This document shows positions 36,401 through 45,765 of a stretch of DNA of 64,000 nucleotides, piece after piece. The translations under genes and the position numbers were made by a program. Numbering within the stretch: position 1 is the first letter of the stretch; each line of letters opens with the position of its first letter. The notes beneath the pieces are model-generated. The model was not told the origin of the DNA. It made no database searches and was given only the letters and a program-made list of their open reading frames with translations. Source of the stretch: an uncultured Acidobacteriota bacterium (lineage in GTDB: Bacteria > Acidobacteriota > Terriglobia > Bryobacterales > Bryobacteraceae); the NCBI GenBank assembly GCA_902825945.1, contig CADECY010000014.1, positions 42,627 to 106,626 on the forward strand, given 5' to 3'.

Positions 36401-36889
36401 GGTCATGCCCGGTACGATGTTCATCGTCGAGTTCACGAAACGCTGATACAGCGGCAAGTCGTAGAGCACGGAGCCACTGACCACCGAGCCGGTGGCCGAC
36501 GTTTCCGTTTCGAGTACCGCGACCGCGCCGCTGACTTCGACGGACTCCGATACGCTTCCTACCTGGAGCGTCATATCCACCGCGAGCGTGTCGCCGGTAC
36601 GGAGTTCGACATTCTCGCGCACGATCTTTTTGAAGCCCTGCGCCTCAAACGTGATTTTGTACTGGCCCGGTTGCAGCGACAGAACCCGGTAGAGGCCCTC
36701 GTCATTGGTGACGGCGTTTTGCGTGAAGTTGGTGGCTGTATTTACCACCGTGATGTTGACACTGGGAACAACGGCGCCGGTGGAATCGACGACGCGCCCC
36801 GTTAACGTGGAAGTACCGATCTGCGCGAAGGCCGCTGAAGACAGCGCGGCAAACACAGCAGACACGGCTATGCGTGGAATGTGTTTCAT
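33476..36889 (-). CDS. TonB-dependent receptor (Oar-like), receptor 4
   Basis: The protein has 1,137 residues. The Sec signal MKHIPRIAVSAVFAALSSAAFAQ precedes the regulatory-like domain LTGRVVDSTGAVVPSVNIT. The plug landmark is YGHSAGGVISAVKKTGNNE and the barrel ends ..NITVMVQF, with terminal phenylalanine. The start is fixed by the signal peptide and by a consensus-like promoter 55 nt upstream. Its last ~80 nt are duplicated 1.07 kb downstream. It is closest in layout to receptor 3 (shared VLETETS and GW-x-x-SWIQT-type segments). It is divergent from uvrA. The ligand is unknown; no permease or enzyme follows it. Confidence 0.9.
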   Translation of the reverse strand: MKHIPRIAVSAVFAALSSAAFAQIGTSTLTGRVVDSTGAVVPSVNITVVNTATNFTQNAVTNDEGLYRVLSLQPGQYKITFEAQGFKKIVRENVELRTGDTLAVDMTLQVGSVSESVEVSGAVAVLETETSATGSVVSGSVLYDLPLYQRFVNSTMNIVPGMTTGGYAYGGSLGAYHLAGQRAGAIGIFEDGVNGNDQNGGTETTKPIQNSIAEVKVLTTVPPAEYGHSAGGVISAVKKTGNNEWHGMGSFYGRTRRMQHRLFFDRLKTSQASPGRPNGVPTFFMMPDANISGPIIKNKTFFFLGFQRLHEKKVAQVDASVPSLEMRRGDMNLGAYNRIYDPATTRSVGGEWQRDLFPNNIIPASRIDPVAQKVLAADPWRAPNRAGGFTSTGATGNYLADEFARVFLDDYSLRLDHQFNPAWKVYFSWTDNRYSGFQRPWNIKDETPDFDHVAGNFSPSRNQLMSFGKTWVVSPSVVNDARVGYTRRWNELQVTNYGKNWPQTLGIPNIPGDLMPAFGSGDRNSPNSMYGLSGASPNYNVNETVSFRDDLSYIRGRHAFKMGYDLLRFRLNSAVIANPVRYDFSGATVGLLPSGVAIGNTGSPWAGFLTGYATSATFTNELTSWLPRSSIHSFYFQDDWKVTPTLTVNAGLRYSNESPFTTKYGLMSQFDPNATDALTGRAGAITHPTKGLNRRDNNNFNPRLGLAWHPLEKWVFRGGIGVYTVDVKFPAGREMYDEYQAIALQQPAPGDPRPIYQISRATAPPAPRLVNGVAPFVGTNFGGRNISYWDPGLRNPYAMNWNMSVQHEIMRDYLIELSYQGSNGVGLIERWELNAIPFTDANTALLRPNVNLAQNFRPYPHLGNINMRSNFGHSTFHSGTIKFEKRMSRGLYFTSFYTLSKALNSSDTDNSGGGVMPIQNRNLEKGRAGYDRNHRYIGTINWELPVGKGKRFANFGGIGGWLASGWELSWIQTIESGNPLNFTFQNPLAPLNPNNYYPGFSGQRRPNLVSTPVYDFGRWNNGGGDRFVELNRPAVIDINAFSAPAEFTIGNAGRNITTGPRLVWAQVSAQKNFKIRERFNAQFRWDFQNALKTYNFTGPGTLVDFRNPQTFGKLRDDPRTASLGGQPLMNITVMVQF
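33513..33595. repeat. Direct repeat, intact copy within receptor 4
   Basis: This is the parent copy of the ~82-nt fragment found at 32445-32526. The two copies have the same orientation and lie about 1,070 bp apart, so homologous recombination between them would delete the SUFU cassette. Confidence 0.8.
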
Positions 36890-36943
36890 GTTTCCTGGGA
36901 ACCCCTTCTCCCAGCCCCTTTCGCCGGGAGGGCAATCTTGACG

Positions 36944-36972
36944 ATTATATGTCAGCCTCGCGACGGGTACAA
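36944..36972 (-). promoter_or_regulatory. Sigma-70-like promoter of receptor 4
   Basis: The minus strand has a perfect -10 box TATAAT (36944-36949) and a -35-like TTGTAC (36967-36972) with a 17-nt spacer. Transcription would start near 36937, leaving a ~48-nt leader before the receptor ATG at 36889. Confidence 0.65.
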
Positions 36973-37138
36973 TGGCCCCCTTCCCCCCTGTGCCCCGCAG
37001 CTCAGCCCGGGATGCCCGCCGGCGAGGGACCCCTGGAATTCCGTTCGATCCGTCCCCATCCTGCATCACGGGCCGTAGCCCCATCTCGTTCACGCGCGCG
37101 AGGCTGCACGCCGGTGCGACAATGGTCTCTCCCACCCC

Positions 37139-39901
37139 ATGCTGGACCGCATTACCGTGCGCGGCGCCCGCCAGCACAATCTCAAGAACGTCAGCGTCGA
37201 AATCCCCCGGAACACGCTCACCGTCATCACCGGCCTGAGCGGATCCGGGAAATCGTCGCTCGCCTTCGACACCATCTACGCCGAAGGGCAGCGGCGCTAT
37301 GTCGAAACGCTGTCGCCTTACGCGCGCCAGTTCCTCGATCAGATGGAACGGCCCGATGTCGATTCGATCGACGGGCTCTCGCCCGCGATTTCGATCGAGC
37401 AGAAGACCACCTCGCGTTCACCGCGCTCGACCGTCGGCACCATCACCGAAATCTACGACTACCTGCGCGTCCTCTATTCCTCGATCGGCACGCCGCATTG
37501 CCCGGACTGCGGCGTCGAGATCGCGCAGCAGTCCGCGCAACAGATCGTCGAGCAGGTTGCTGCGATGCGCGAGGGCGAGAAGATCCTGATCCTCGCCCCG
37601 ATCGTGCGCGGACGCAAGGGCGAGTTCAAGAAAGACCTCGAGAAGCTTTCGCGCCAGGGATTCGTGCAGGCGCGCGTCGACGGTGTGTTGCGCGAGCTCG
37701 ACGAAGAGATCCCGCTCGACAAGAAGCGCAATCACACGATCGAAATCGTGGTCGACAAGCTGGTGATCAAGCCAAACATCTCGGAACGTCTCGAAAAATC
37801 GATCGAGACGGCCACCAAGCTCGCCAACGGACTCGTGGTCATCGCGATCGTCAGCGGGGAAGAGCGCCTCTACTCGTTGAAGCTCGCCTGTCCGGAATGC
37901 GGCACGAGCGTCCCGCAACTCGAACCGCGCTCATTTTCGTTCAACAGCCCGTATGGTGCCTGCGAAACCTGTAACGGGCTCGGCAACAAATGGCGCTTCG
38001 ATCCGGGCAAGGTGCTCACCGATCCCGGCAAGCCACTGTTCGATGGCGGACTCGGACCCGGCGGGTCGAGTTCTCTGACCGTCCATCGCGTCGAAGAGTT
38101 CGCCAAGAAGGCGAAGATTCCGCTATCGAAACCATTCGATCAGTTGAGCCCCAAACATCAACGTGCACTGCTCGAGGGCGAGGGATCGTTTCCGGGCGTG
38201 CTCGAATTACTCCAGCAGACGTATGACAGCGCCTCGGAGGGCTACAAGGAGTGGCTCTTCGAGTACATGTCGCCGCAACTGTGCACGGCCTGCGATGGCG
38301 CGCGGCTCAAGCCGTCGAGCCTCGCGGTCCGGGTGAAAGGGATCTCGGTGCGCGACTTCACGGCCATGCCGATCGACCGGGCACGCGACACGGCGAAGGC
38401 CTGGGAACTGACCTCGCGTGAACTCCAGATCGCGGGCAAAGTCGTGGAAGAGATCGCCAACCGGCTCGACTTCTTGTGCGCGGTCGGCCTCGAATATTTG
38501 AATCTGCAGCGTTCGGCCGCGACCCTCTCCGGCGGCGAGGCGCAGCGGATCCGGCTCGCGACGCAGATCGGCTCGCGCCTGCGCGGCGTACTCTACGTGC
38601 TCGACGAACCCTCGATCGGGTTGCATCCGCGCGATAACGAACGGCTCATTCAAACGCTCGGCCGGCTGCGCGATCTGGGCAACACCGTGCTCGTTGTCGA
38701 ACATGACGAAGAGACGATCGCTCGCGCGGATTACGTGATCGACCTCGGACCCGGCGCGGGACGGCTCGGCGGGCAGCTCGTGGGCGTCGGCACGCCCGAT
38801 CAGATCGCGGCCACGGCGGACTCGCTCACCGGCCAGTACATGTCGGGCGCGGTATCGATCGAGGCGCCCAAGAAGCGGCGGACGGGCACCGGGAACAAAC
38901 TCGTGATCCGGGGTGCCACCGAGCACAACCTGCGCGAGATCGACGTCGAGTTCCCGCTCGGCATGCTGCTGGTGGTGACGGGCGTGAGCGGCAGCGGCAA
39001 GTCGACGCTCGTCCACGACATTCTCTATCGGGCCCTCTCGCAGCACATCTACGGCTCTCGGACCTGTCCCGGCGCGCATCGCGTGATCGAAGGGCTCGAA
39101 CACATCGACAAGATCATCGAGATCGATCAAGCTGCGATCGGCCGCACACCGCGATCGAATCCGGCCACCTACACAGGAGTCTTCACGCCGATCCGCGACC
39201 TCTACGCGATGCTGCCGGAGTCACGCGAACGCGGCTACAAGCCCGGCCGCTTCAGCTTCAACGTCAAGGGCGGGCGGTGCGAGGCGTGCCAGGGCGATGG
39301 ACTGAAGCGTATCGAGATGAACTTCTTGCCCGATGTCTACGTGACCTGCGACGTCTGTCGCGGCCGCCGCTACAATCACGAAACGCTGCAGGTGAAGTTC
39401 AAGGGCAAGTCGATCGCCGATTTGCTGGAGACCACGGTCGAAGAGGCGACGCCGTTGCTCGAATCGTTCCCCCAGATCTACTCGAAGCTGAAGACGCTCG
39501 TCGATGTCGGTCTCGGATACATCCACCTCGGGCAGTCGTCCACGACGCTCTCGGGCGGCGAAGCGCAACGTATCAAACTTGCGCGAGAGTTGAGCCGCCG
39601 CCAAACGGGCCGCACGTTCTACATCCTCGACGAGCCGACTACCGGACTCCATTTCGAGGACGTGCGCAAGTTGCTCGACGTGCTGCAACGCCTGGTCGAA
39701 CTCGGCAATACGGTGCTCGTGATCGAGCATCAGATCGACGTGATCAAGTCCGCCGACTGGCTGATCGATCTCGGGCCCGAAGGCGGCGAGAAGGGCGGCT
39801 TGGTCGTCGCCACGGGTACGCCCGAGCAGATCATGCGGAACAAGAAGAGCTTCACTGGACAGGCTCTGGTAAAGGCGGCGGGAAGGGGAAAAGCGAATTG
39901 A
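37139..39901 (+). CDS. uvrA: UvrA, excinuclease ABC subunit A
   Basis: The protein has 920 residues, slightly shorter than Escherichia coli UvrA (940). Both ABC modules are complete: Walker [10 protein letters not shown] (32-40) and GVSGSGKST, and two LSGGEAQRI signatures. The zinc fingers appear as CPDCG, CPECG...CETCNG, and CEACQGDG...CDVCRG. UvrA finds bulky DNA lesions with UvrB in nucleotide excision repair. The opening [18 protein letters not shown] is the canonical start. It is the first gene of an overlapping four-gene run; a strong GGAAGGGG ribosome site inside its end serves the next gene. Confidence 0.98.
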   Translation: MLDRITVRGARQHNLKNVSVEIPRNTLTVITGLSGSGKSSLAFDTIYAEGQRRYVETLSPYARQFLDQMERPDVDSIDGLSPAISIEQKTTSRSPRSTVGTITEIYDYLRVLYSSIGTPHCPDCGVEIAQQSAQQIVEQVAAMREGEKILILAPIVRGRKGEFKKDLEKLSRQGFVQARVDGVLRELDEEIPLDKKRNHTIEIVVDKLVIKPNISERLEKSIETATKLANGLVVIAIVSGEERLYSLKLACPECGTSVPQLEPRSFSFNSPYGACETCNGLGNKWRFDPGKVLTDPGKPLFDGGLGPGGSSSLTVHRVEEFAKKAKIPLSKPFDQLSPKHQRALLEGEGSFPGVLELLQQTYDSASEGYKEWLFEYMSPQLCTACDGARLKPSSLAVRVKGISVRDFTAMPIDRARDTAKAWELTSRELQIAGKVVEEIANRLDFLCAVGLEYLNLQRSAATLSGGEAQRIRLATQIGSRLRGVLYVLDEPSIGLHPRDNERLIQTLGRLRDLGNTVLVVEHDEETIARADYVIDLGPGAGRLGGQLVGVGTPDQIAATADSLTGQYMSGAVSIEAPKKRRTGTGNKLVIRGATEHNLREIDVEFPLGMLLVVTGVSGSGKSTLVHDILYRALSQHIYGSRTCPGAHRVIEGLEHIDKIIEIDQAAIGRTPRSNPATYTGVFTPIRDLYAMLPESRERGYKPGRFSFNVKGGRCEACQGDGLKRIEMNFLPDVYVTCDVCRGRRYNHETLQVKFKGKSIADLLETTVEEATPLLESFPQIYSKLKTLVDVGLGYIHLGQSSTTLSGGEAQRIKLARELSRRQTGRTFYILDEPTTGLHFEDVRKLLDVLQRLVELGNTVLVIEHQIDVIKSADWLIDLGPEGGEKGGLVVATGTPEQIMRNKKSFTGQALVKAAGRGKAN

Positions 39902-40857
39902 GCGAATACCGGCAGAAGCCGCTCGAGTTGACCGGGTTGAAGACCGTGTCGTTGTACGGGCGCGGCGGCAAAGTCAATACGGAGCTGTTCGCGCAAACCC
40001 ACGCTCCAGGCTCGACGCTCTCCGCGTGGCTCGACCGGCTGCCGAAGCTGCTTTCCGCCGATTCGCTGCGTGCGGTGGTAAACGCGCTGGTGGCGGCTCG
40101 CGAGAAAAAACGCGGCATCATCTGGGGAATCGGCGGGCATGTGATCAAGTGCGGACTGGCGCCCACGCTCATCGACCTGATGCATCGTGGATACGCAACC
40201 GCTTTCGCCATGAACGGCGCCGCGGCAATCCACGATTTCGAGATCGGGCTCGCGGGTTACACGAGCGAGGATGTCGAAGCGGTGCTGCCGGACGGTTCGT
40301 TCGGGTCCGCCGAGGAGACGGGGCGCGAGATGAACGAGGCGTTCAAAGATGCGCTGGCGGCTGGCATCGGAGCCGGAGAAGCCATTGGCGCGCGGCTGGC
40401 GCGGCTTGCCGATCCTCGATTCGCCGCCGCCAGTTTGATGGTGCAAGCGTGGAAAGCGAAGACGCCCGCGACGGTCCACATCGCAGTGGGTACCGACACA
40501 CCGCACACGCATCCGGCGGCGGATGCGCAGGCGATCGGGCACGCGACGCTGACTGACTTCAAGCTGTTCTGCTCGGTGGCCCGCGAGATCCACGATGGGG
40601 GGGTCTATGTGAACCTCGGGTCCGCCGTAGTGATGCCAGAAGTCTTTCTCAAAGCCGTCTCGTCGGTTCGCAACCTCGGATTTCCACTGGCGAATTTCAC
40701 CACGGTCAACTTCGATTTTCTCCAACATTACCGGCCCAAAGTGAACGTCGTGGAGCGGCCGCATTCGAAGGCCGGCGGACGGGGCTACTCAATCACCGGC
40801 CATCATGAGATCATGATTCCTTTGCTGGCCGCGTTGCTGATTGAAAAACAGGAATGA
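39898..40857 (+). CDS. Deoxyhypusine-synthase-like protein (tentative)
   Basis: The protein has 319 residues from a TTG start that overlaps the uvrA stop (TTGA); GGAAGGGG 8-15 nt upstream supports it. No closer start is available. The region [24 protein letters not shown] recalls the GG-x-x-x-IKC-LAPT segment of deoxyhypusine synthases, and [13 protein letters not shown] loosely recalls their DGSLGD loop. Deoxyhypusine synthase uses NAD and spermidine on eIF5A, which bacteria lack; bacterial homologues often make homospermidine or have unknown roles. The catalytic lysine cannot be confirmed by eye. Its place between uvrA and a CPBP protease gives no functional hint, although mtnA two genes later touches polyamine by-product (methylthioadenosine) salvage. 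Confidence 0.45.
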   Translation: MSEYRQKPLELTGLKTVSLYGRGGKVNTELFAQTHAPGSTLSAWLDRLPKLLSADSLRAVVNALVAAREKKRGIIWGIGGHVIKCGLAPTLIDLMHRGYATAFAMNGAAAIHDFEIGLAGYTSEDVEAVLPDGSFGSAEETGREMNEAFKDALAAGIGAGEAIGARLARLADPRFAAASLMVQAWKAKTPATVHIAVGTDTPHTHPAADAQAIGHATLTDFKLFCSVAREIHDGGVYVNLGSAVVMPEVFLKAVSSVRNLGFPLANFTTVNFDFLQHYRPKVNVVERPHSKAGGRGYSITGHHEIMIPLLAALLIEKQE

Positions 40858-41576
40858 CCACACAAGAGGGCGAAGAAACGTTCTGGGGTTGGACCGATGC
40901 AGTCCTATTCATCGGCTGCTTTCTGCCGGCGTTCGTGCTGGCCAGCTTCGTGGCCGGATTCGCGCGGGCCATTACCGGCGAGACGTTGAGCAAGGCCGCG
41001 AACGCCATGATCGCGCAGTTCGCCTGGTGGGGCCTCGCGTTCCTGGGCCTGCGGGTGATCTTCAAGTTCCGGCACCAGAAGCCCTTCTGGAGTTCCCTGG
41101 GTTTCGGCCCTCTTGGCTGGAAACCCGCTCTGGCCGCGATCGTGATGGGTCCGATCCTTTGGTTCGGAGTGGCGTTCGTCGTCACGCATATCGGCCCGGT
41201 GGAGGGAAAGAATCCATTCCACGAGATGCTCGACACGTGGCGCGCCGCGGTGATCATCGGCTTCTTCGCGACCACGCTCGGCCCGCTGTGCGAGGAAATC
41301 ACTTTTCGTGGCTTCTTCCAGCCGCTGCTCAGCCGCTCGCTGGGGCCCGTTTTCGGAATGATCTTGTCGGCCGCGCAGTTCGCGATCGTGCATGGTCCGC
41401 AGTACGGCTGGTCCTGGCGGCACCTGCTGTTGCTGCTGCTCGTAGGACTGGCGTTCGCCTGGCAGCGCTTCCGCACCGGATCCACGCTCGCCTCGACACT
41501 CACGCACGCGGGTTACAACGCTTTCATGTTCATCGCCTACTTGGCGACTGAAGGAGACATGCTCGGGAAATGGTAG
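40854..41576 (+). CDS. CPBP-family intramembrane metalloprotease
   Basis: The protein has 240 residues with about six to eight hydrophobic segments. The CPBP (Rce1/Abi) motifs are present: EEITFRGFF (E-E-x-x-x-R), [10 protein letters not shown] with its metal-binding histidine, and LTHAGYNAF with the last conserved histidine and asparagine. Rce1 relatives cut prenylated proteins; bacterial members serve in bacteriocin immunity, signal processing or unknown roles. It overlaps the upstream gene by 4 nt (ATGA) and mtnA by 7 nt, so it is in the uvrA run. The target is unknown. Confidence 0.88.
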   Translation: MTTQEGEETFWGWTDAVLFIGCFLPAFVLASFVAGFARAITGETLSKAANAMIAQFAWWGLAFLGLRVIFKFRHQKPFWSSLGFGPLGWKPALAAIVMGPILWFGVAFVVTHIGPVEGKNPFHEMLDTWRAAVIIGFFATTLGPLCEEITFRGFFQPLLSRSLGPVFGMILSAAQFAIVHGPQYGWSWRHLLLLLLVGLAFAWQRFRTGSTLASTLTHAGYNAFMFIAYLATEGDMLGKW

Positions 41577-42598
41577 AGACAATCCAGTGGACCGCGGACG
41601 GAGTCGTCATGATCGATCAGACGAAGCTCCCGAGAGAGATCGTCTACGTCACCTGCAAGACCTACGAAGAGGTTGCGGACGCGATCGTGACAATGGTGAT
41701 TCGCGGCGCACCAGCGATCGGAGTGGCGGCGGCGATGGGCGTCGCGATCGGTGTATTGAAGGCGGATCCGGCGAACCTCGACGCCGAGTTCGAACGCATC
41801 TGCACGATGCTCGCGCGCACGCGGCCCACGGCGGTGAATCTCTTCTGGGCGATCGACCGGATGAAGGCGCTCTACGCTACCCTTCGCGGACGGCAGGTCG
41901 AGGAGATCCGCGCCGCGCTCGTCAGGGAAGCCGAAGAGATCAAGGTCGAGGACATCGCCATCAATCGCGCGATGGGTTCGCATGGTGCCCCGCTGATTCC
42001 CGACGGCCGGACCGTGCTCACGCACTGCAACGCCGGAGCGCTCGCCACCGCTGGTTTCGGAACCGCGCTCGGCGTGATCCGCGCGGCGATCGATTCGGGG
42101 AAAAAGATCGATGTGTTCGCGGACGAGACTCGCCCGTTCCTGCAGGGCGCCCGGCTCACCGCGTGGGAACTTCAGCAGGATGGCATTCCCACCACGCTGA
42201 TCACGGACAACATGGCCGGATACTTCATGCGGCAGGGCCGCATCGGTTGCGTCGTGGTGGGTGCCGACCGGATCGCCGCCAATGGCGATGTCGCGAACAA
42301 GGTCGGCACGTATTCGGTGGCGGTGCTCGCCAAGGAAAACGGCGTACCGTTCTACGTGGCCGCGCCGGTTTCGACACTCGACCTCACACTCGACACAGGC
42401 GATCGCATCCCGATCGAACAACGCAATTCGCGCGAAGTGACCGAAGTCTTCGGTGTGCCCGTGGCGCCCGAGGGAATCGCCGTGCAGAATCCGGCCTTCG
42501 ACGTGACGCCGTCGCGCTATGTCACTGCGATCATCACCGAGCGGGGCGTGGCGCGCGCACCGTACGAAGAATCGCTGGCACGGCTCGCCAAAGGATAA
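41570..42598 (+). CDS. mtnA: S-methyl-5-thioribose-1-phosphate isomerase
   Basis: The protein has 342 residues and belongs to the eIF2B-alpha/MtnA family. It isomerises 5-methylthioribose-1-phosphate to 5-methylthioribulose-1-phosphate in the methionine salvage pathway. Conserved features include RGAPAIG near residue 46, [10 protein letters not shown] with the catalytic cysteine, and [19 protein letters not shown] with the catalytic aspartate. The start [11 protein letters not shown] overlaps the protease gene by 7 nt. No other mtn gene is in the window. The end overlaps the convergent YfhO-like gene by 65 nt. Confidence 0.93.
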   Translation: MVETIQWTADGVVMIDQTKLPREIVYVTCKTYEEVADAIVTMVIRGAPAIGVAAAMGVAIGVLKADPANLDAEFERICTMLARTRPTAVNLFWAIDRMKALYATLRGRQVEEIRAALVREAEEIKVEDIAINRAMGSHGAPLIPDGRTVLTHCNAGALATAGFGTALGVIRAAIDSGKKIDVFADETRPFLQGARLTAWELQQDGIPTTLITDNMAGYFMRQGRIGCVVVGADRIAANGDVANKVGTYSVAVLAKENGVPFYVAAPVSTLDLTLDTGDRIPIEQRNSREVTEVFGVPVAPEGIAVQNPAFDVTPSRYVTAIITERGVARAPYEESLARLAKG

Positions 42599-44543
42599 GC
42601 GCGAACGCGGAGATCGTGATCGCGAGTCCAGCCGCGAGGTTCGGTTCGAAAAACATCCGGACCTCGTGGCGGCCTTTCGGAATCGCGATGCCCCGAAACG
42701 CGCCGTTGGTCATGAGGATCGGCGTTTCACGCCCGTCCACCTCGGCGATCCATCCCGGATAGAAGGCTTCCGAACTCGCAAGAAACGAGTCTTCCGGAGC
42801 CTCAACCGTCAGTTTCACCTCTTGCGCCGAGTATTCGAGAACCCGCGCATTTCCGCCCGCCGCGATGGCACTGCCTTCGACGATCGCGGCCGCCACCGGG
42901 TCGAACCCGGGATCCGCCAGCAAACGCAGCGACTCTTCCTTCGACGCCGATCTTTGCACGCGGCCGGGCATCCAGAACCGAGGCAGCACACGCGAGTTCC
43001 GATACAAGCGATGGCCAGGCAGATCCTCGACATAAGGCCATTGCGGATGATCGATGGTGCGCGTGGTCCACGTCATCAGGAACCCGGTATTGAGCATCGA
43101 GGCGATGGGCGAATCGAGCCTCTCGGGCTCGAGATAGCGCATCTGATTGTGGCGCGGCGTCGCGTAGAGCAGCCGCACTGATTGGTAGCGGTCGAGCACG
43201 AGCGGATCGTTCCCGCTCGGGGTGGCCATCTTCATGATTGGCGCTGAATTCGCCCAGTTCATCGAATCCTGCTGGATGTCGATGCGCTGGGGGGGAAGGC
43301 TCTTGCCGGTGTGTATGCGCAGTTTGACGAGCGTCTCTTCCGAACCTTCGAATGCCCGGATCGTCACCGCGGGCTCATCCGTCTTCGGCAAGGCGTGGAA
43401 TCGCAGGCCGGAACTGACGAGCATCAGTTCGGTCACGGCGATCGTGCCCGACACCGCGGCAGCGCGCCGGGACAATCGCGCCGCGCCAATTCCGGCAAGG
43501 ATCGCGAGAATCAGCAGAAACGGGAAGCTGAAGTACTCGAGATAGACCACCGAGCGAATCGAACCCGGCAGCAGCGGGTAGACGAACGGGATCAGCGGAC
43601 CATGGAAGCCGAGCAGAATCACGGCGAACAAAGCCGCGCACAGCCAGAGCCGGCGATCCCGCGACCAGATCGCGAGGCCCATCGCGGTGACACTCGAGAA
43701 CAGGTAATGGAACGTGACGTTGTGCGGGAGCTTGAAATTCTCCAGGTCGAACGCGTAGTTGAAATTTGGCCAGACGAGCGTTACGAATCCTTGCCACAGC
43801 ATGCCGCCGTCGAGCCCGAATTCCTGATACCGGTTGGTGGCGCGCGTGAGGGGCAGCAGTTCGAGCGTGGGAATCAGTTGCACCGCGGAGAGCGCCACGG
43901 CCCACACCGATGCGAGCGCGAGTTTCGGCCACCGCTTGATACCACCGTAAACGAAGATCGATGCCGCGACGACGGGCATCGCCGGCGTGAACCCGGCGAG
44001 GAACGACATCGCGATCGCGAACGCCACCACCGCAACGCTGTCGATCGCGAACATCGCCACCGGCACCCACGCGACCGCATTCACCAGTCCGAGATGCTGC
44101 ATGTGGCTCGCGAAGAATCCGCCGAGTTGGAACACGCTTGCTCCCAGGAGCGCCGCGGGTTGGTGCGCGCCGCGCTTCCGCAGAAGCAGATAGACGAACG
44201 CGCCCCCGAGGAAAACATGCAAGACGGCTTGCCAATGGAGAAGGCTCACCATCTTGCTTTCGCCGCGCAACGCGCCGATCCAGGCGAACAGGAGCGCGGG
44301 CGGATAGAAGGTCTGCGCCTGCGGATTCGCGTACTGCGGGAAGCCGCAGTAGGTGTAGGGCTCCCAGAATGGCAGCGTTCCCTCGCGCAGGCTCCGCGCC
44401 AGGAATTCGTTCAACGGGAGATGATAACCGCGAAAATCCCACGGAAAAACGTACTTCGTGGTGAACAGCGCCTTGCGAAAAAAGAGGAGCAACTCAGCGA
44501 GCAAGACCGCGAAGGGCCACGCCGCCGAAAGGATGCGCGTCAC
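42534..44543 (-). CDS. YfhO-like integral membrane protein
   Basis: The protein has 669 residues from a GTG start one base after the ispF stop; an ATG 30 nt further upstream would overlap ispF and is less likely. About 10-12 membrane helices occupy the first ~400 residues, followed by a ~230-residue soluble domain and a final helix near the C terminus. The early motif [18 protein letters not shown] and [20 protein letters not shown] resembles the N terminus of YfhO/GT-C-type membrane glycosyltransferases. A role in glycosylation or envelope polymer modification is inferred. Its end overlaps mtnA by 65 nt on the opposite strand, which is long for this genome but both frames look genuine. Confidence 0.72.
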   Translation of the reverse strand: MTRILSAAWPFAVLLAELLLFFRKALFTTKYVFPWDFRGYHLPLNEFLARSLREGTLPFWEPYTYCGFPQYANPQAQTFYPPALLFAWIGALRGESKMVSLLHWQAVLHVFLGGAFVYLLLRKRGAHQPAALLGASVFQLGGFFASHMQHLGLVNAVAWVPVAMFAIDSVAVVAFAIAMSFLAGFTPAMPVVAASIFVYGGIKRWPKLALASVWAVALSAVQLIPTLELLPLTRATNRYQEFGLDGGMLWQGFVTLVWPNFNYAFDLENFKLPHNVTFHYLFSSVTAMGLAIWSRDRRLWLCAALFAVILLGFHGPLIPFVYPLLPGSIRSVVYLEYFSFPFLLILAILAGIGAARLSRRAAAVSGTIAVTELMLVSSGLRFHALPKTDEPAVTIRAFEGSEETLVKLRIHTGKSLPPQRIDIQQDSMNWANSAPIMKMATPSGNDPLVLDRYQSVRLLYATPRHNQMRYLEPERLDSPIASMLNTGFLMTWTTRTIDHPQWPYVEDLPGHRLYRNSRVLPRFWMPGRVQRSASKEESLRLLADPGFDPVAAAIVEGSAIAAGGNARVLEYSAQEVKLTVEAPEDSFLASSEAFYPGWIAEVDGRETPILMTNGAFRGIAIPKGRHEVRMFFEPNLAAGLAITISAFALILWRAVPAILRTVRAPRPAR

Positions 44544-44544
44544 G

Positions 44545-45042
44545 TCAGCCCGCGCGACGGCCGAGCATCGCAATCGCCTGCGCTTCCGCCGAGCGTCCTT
44601 CGCCCACCGGTCCGACCTTTTCCGCCGTCTTGAACTTCACCGAAACACGATCCACGGCGATGCCGAGCGTCGCGGCCAGGCTCTCGCGGATCGCGAGCCG
44701 ATAGTCTTTGAGTTTCGGCCGTTCGAGGATCACTGTCGTATCCACGTTGACGATGTCGAAGCCTTGCGCCGAGGCGAGATCCACCGCGTGTTTCAGTAGC
44801 TTCAGACTATCGGCGCCCTTCCATCGCGGATCGGTATCGGGGAAGTGCATACCGATATCGCCCTGCGCTGTGGCGCCGAGAAGGGCATCGGTCACCGCGT
44901 GCGCGAGCACATCCGCGTCGGAGTGGCCTTCGAGCCCGAACTCGCACTCGATGCGAACGCCGCCGAGCAGCAGCGGCCGGCCCGTGGCGATGCGGTGAGT
45001 GTCCCAGCCGAGGCCGGTTCGATACTCGGAATACGCCATCAC
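44545..45042 (-). CDS. ispF: 2-C-methyl-D-erythritol 2,4-cyclodiphosphate synthase
   Basis: The protein has 165 residues. It catalyses the cyclisation step of the MEP isoprenoid pathway. Metal and substrate motifs are intact: GWDTHRI (D-x-H), LEGHSDADVLAHAVTDALLGA in part, and DIGMHFPDTDPRWKGADS. The C-terminal KFKTAEKVGPVGEG segment is typical. The ATG overlaps the ispD stop by 4 nt (ATGA), so the two consecutive-pathway enzymes are coupled. The N terminus has a second methionine (MMAYSEYR); either could start. Confidence 0.97.
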   Translation of the reverse strand: MMAYSEYRTGLGWDTHRIATGRPLLLGGVRIECEFGLEGHSDADVLAHAVTDALLGATAQGDIGMHFPDTDPRWKGADSLKLLKHAVDLASAQGFDIVNVDTTVILERPKLKDYRLAIRESLAATLGIAVDRVSVKFKTAEKVGPVGEGRSAEAQAIAMLGRRAG

Positions 45043-45755
45043 TTCGCGGCCGCGGTTTCCTGCGCGAGAAACAGCTTGGCGAGTTCGAGGTCGCCCGGCT
45101 TGGTGATCTTGATGTTGCGGTCGCTGCCCGCCACCACGCTCACCTCCACTTGCTCGAGCCGCTCGACGAGGCTCGCCTCATCGGTGCCCGTGAATCCGTC
45201 GGCTCGCGCTTGCGAGAACGCCTGGTGCAGCAGTCCGTAGCGAAAGACCTGCGGCGTCTGCGCTAGCACGAGATGCTCCCGCGGAATCGTCTGGCGAATC
45301 TTGTTGCGATGCACCTTCTTCACGGTGTCGACCGGAACAATGCCGACGATCGCGGCGCCGCACTCAGCGGCTTCGGCGATCACCTTCTCGATCGTGGCCC
45401 GATCAATGAACGGCCGCACCGCGTCATGGACGGCGACCAGGTCCGTATCGGGATCTAGCGAGGCGAGCCCATGCTCCACCGATTCCTGGCGCGAATCGCC
45501 ACCCTCGACGATGCGAACGGACTTGCCGAATTGCTCCGCCGCGATCACCTCGCGCACCCACTCCTGATCCTCCGGACGCACCGCGATGACGATCTCGGTG
45601 ATCGCTGGTACGGAGGCGAACTTGCGGATCGTGCGGACCAGGATCGGTGAGCCATCGAGCACGAGGAACTGCTTGCGGCTCGGTACGGATTCGGCCGGAC
45701 CGCGGCCCATGCGCGTTCCGAGTCCGGCTGCGGGGATGATGACGGAGACCTTCAT
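45039..45755 (-). CDS. ispD: 2-C-methyl-D-erythritol 4-phosphate cytidylyltransferase
   Basis: The protein has 238 residues. It couples CTP and methylerythritol phosphate in the MEP pathway. Nucleotide-binding IIPAAGLGTRMG at the N terminus, GGDSRQESVEHGL, AVHDAVRPFI and AQTPQVF are conserved. The start MKVSVIIPAAG leaves 10 nt after the PIN/TRAM stop. The order PIN/TRAM-ispD-ispF is the same as yacL-ispD-ispF in Bacillus, which supports this assignment. Confidence 0.97.
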   Translation of the reverse strand: MKVSVIIPAAGLGTRMGRGPAESVPSRKQFLVLDGSPILVRTIRKFASVPAITEIVIAVRPEDQEWVREVIAAEQFGKSVRIVEGGDSRQESVEHGLASLDPDTDLVAVHDAVRPFIDRATIEKVIAEAAECGAAIVGIVPVDTVKKVHRNKIRQTIPREHLVLAQTPQVFRYGLLHQAFSQARADGFTGTDEASLVERLEQVEVSVVAGSDRNIKITKPGDLELAKLFLAQETAAAK

Positions 45756-45765
45756 GAGTGTGTTT

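Noticed and set aside
36937..36976. Plus-strand TTGACG with TACAAT as a uvrA promoter
   Set aside because: The spacing is about 24 nt, too long; the minus-strand TTGTAC/TATAAT pair with 17 nt fits better and serves receptor 4.
43311..44633. 440-residue plus-strand frame
   Set aside because: Antisense to the YfhO-like gene; extremely R/E-rich and without motifs.
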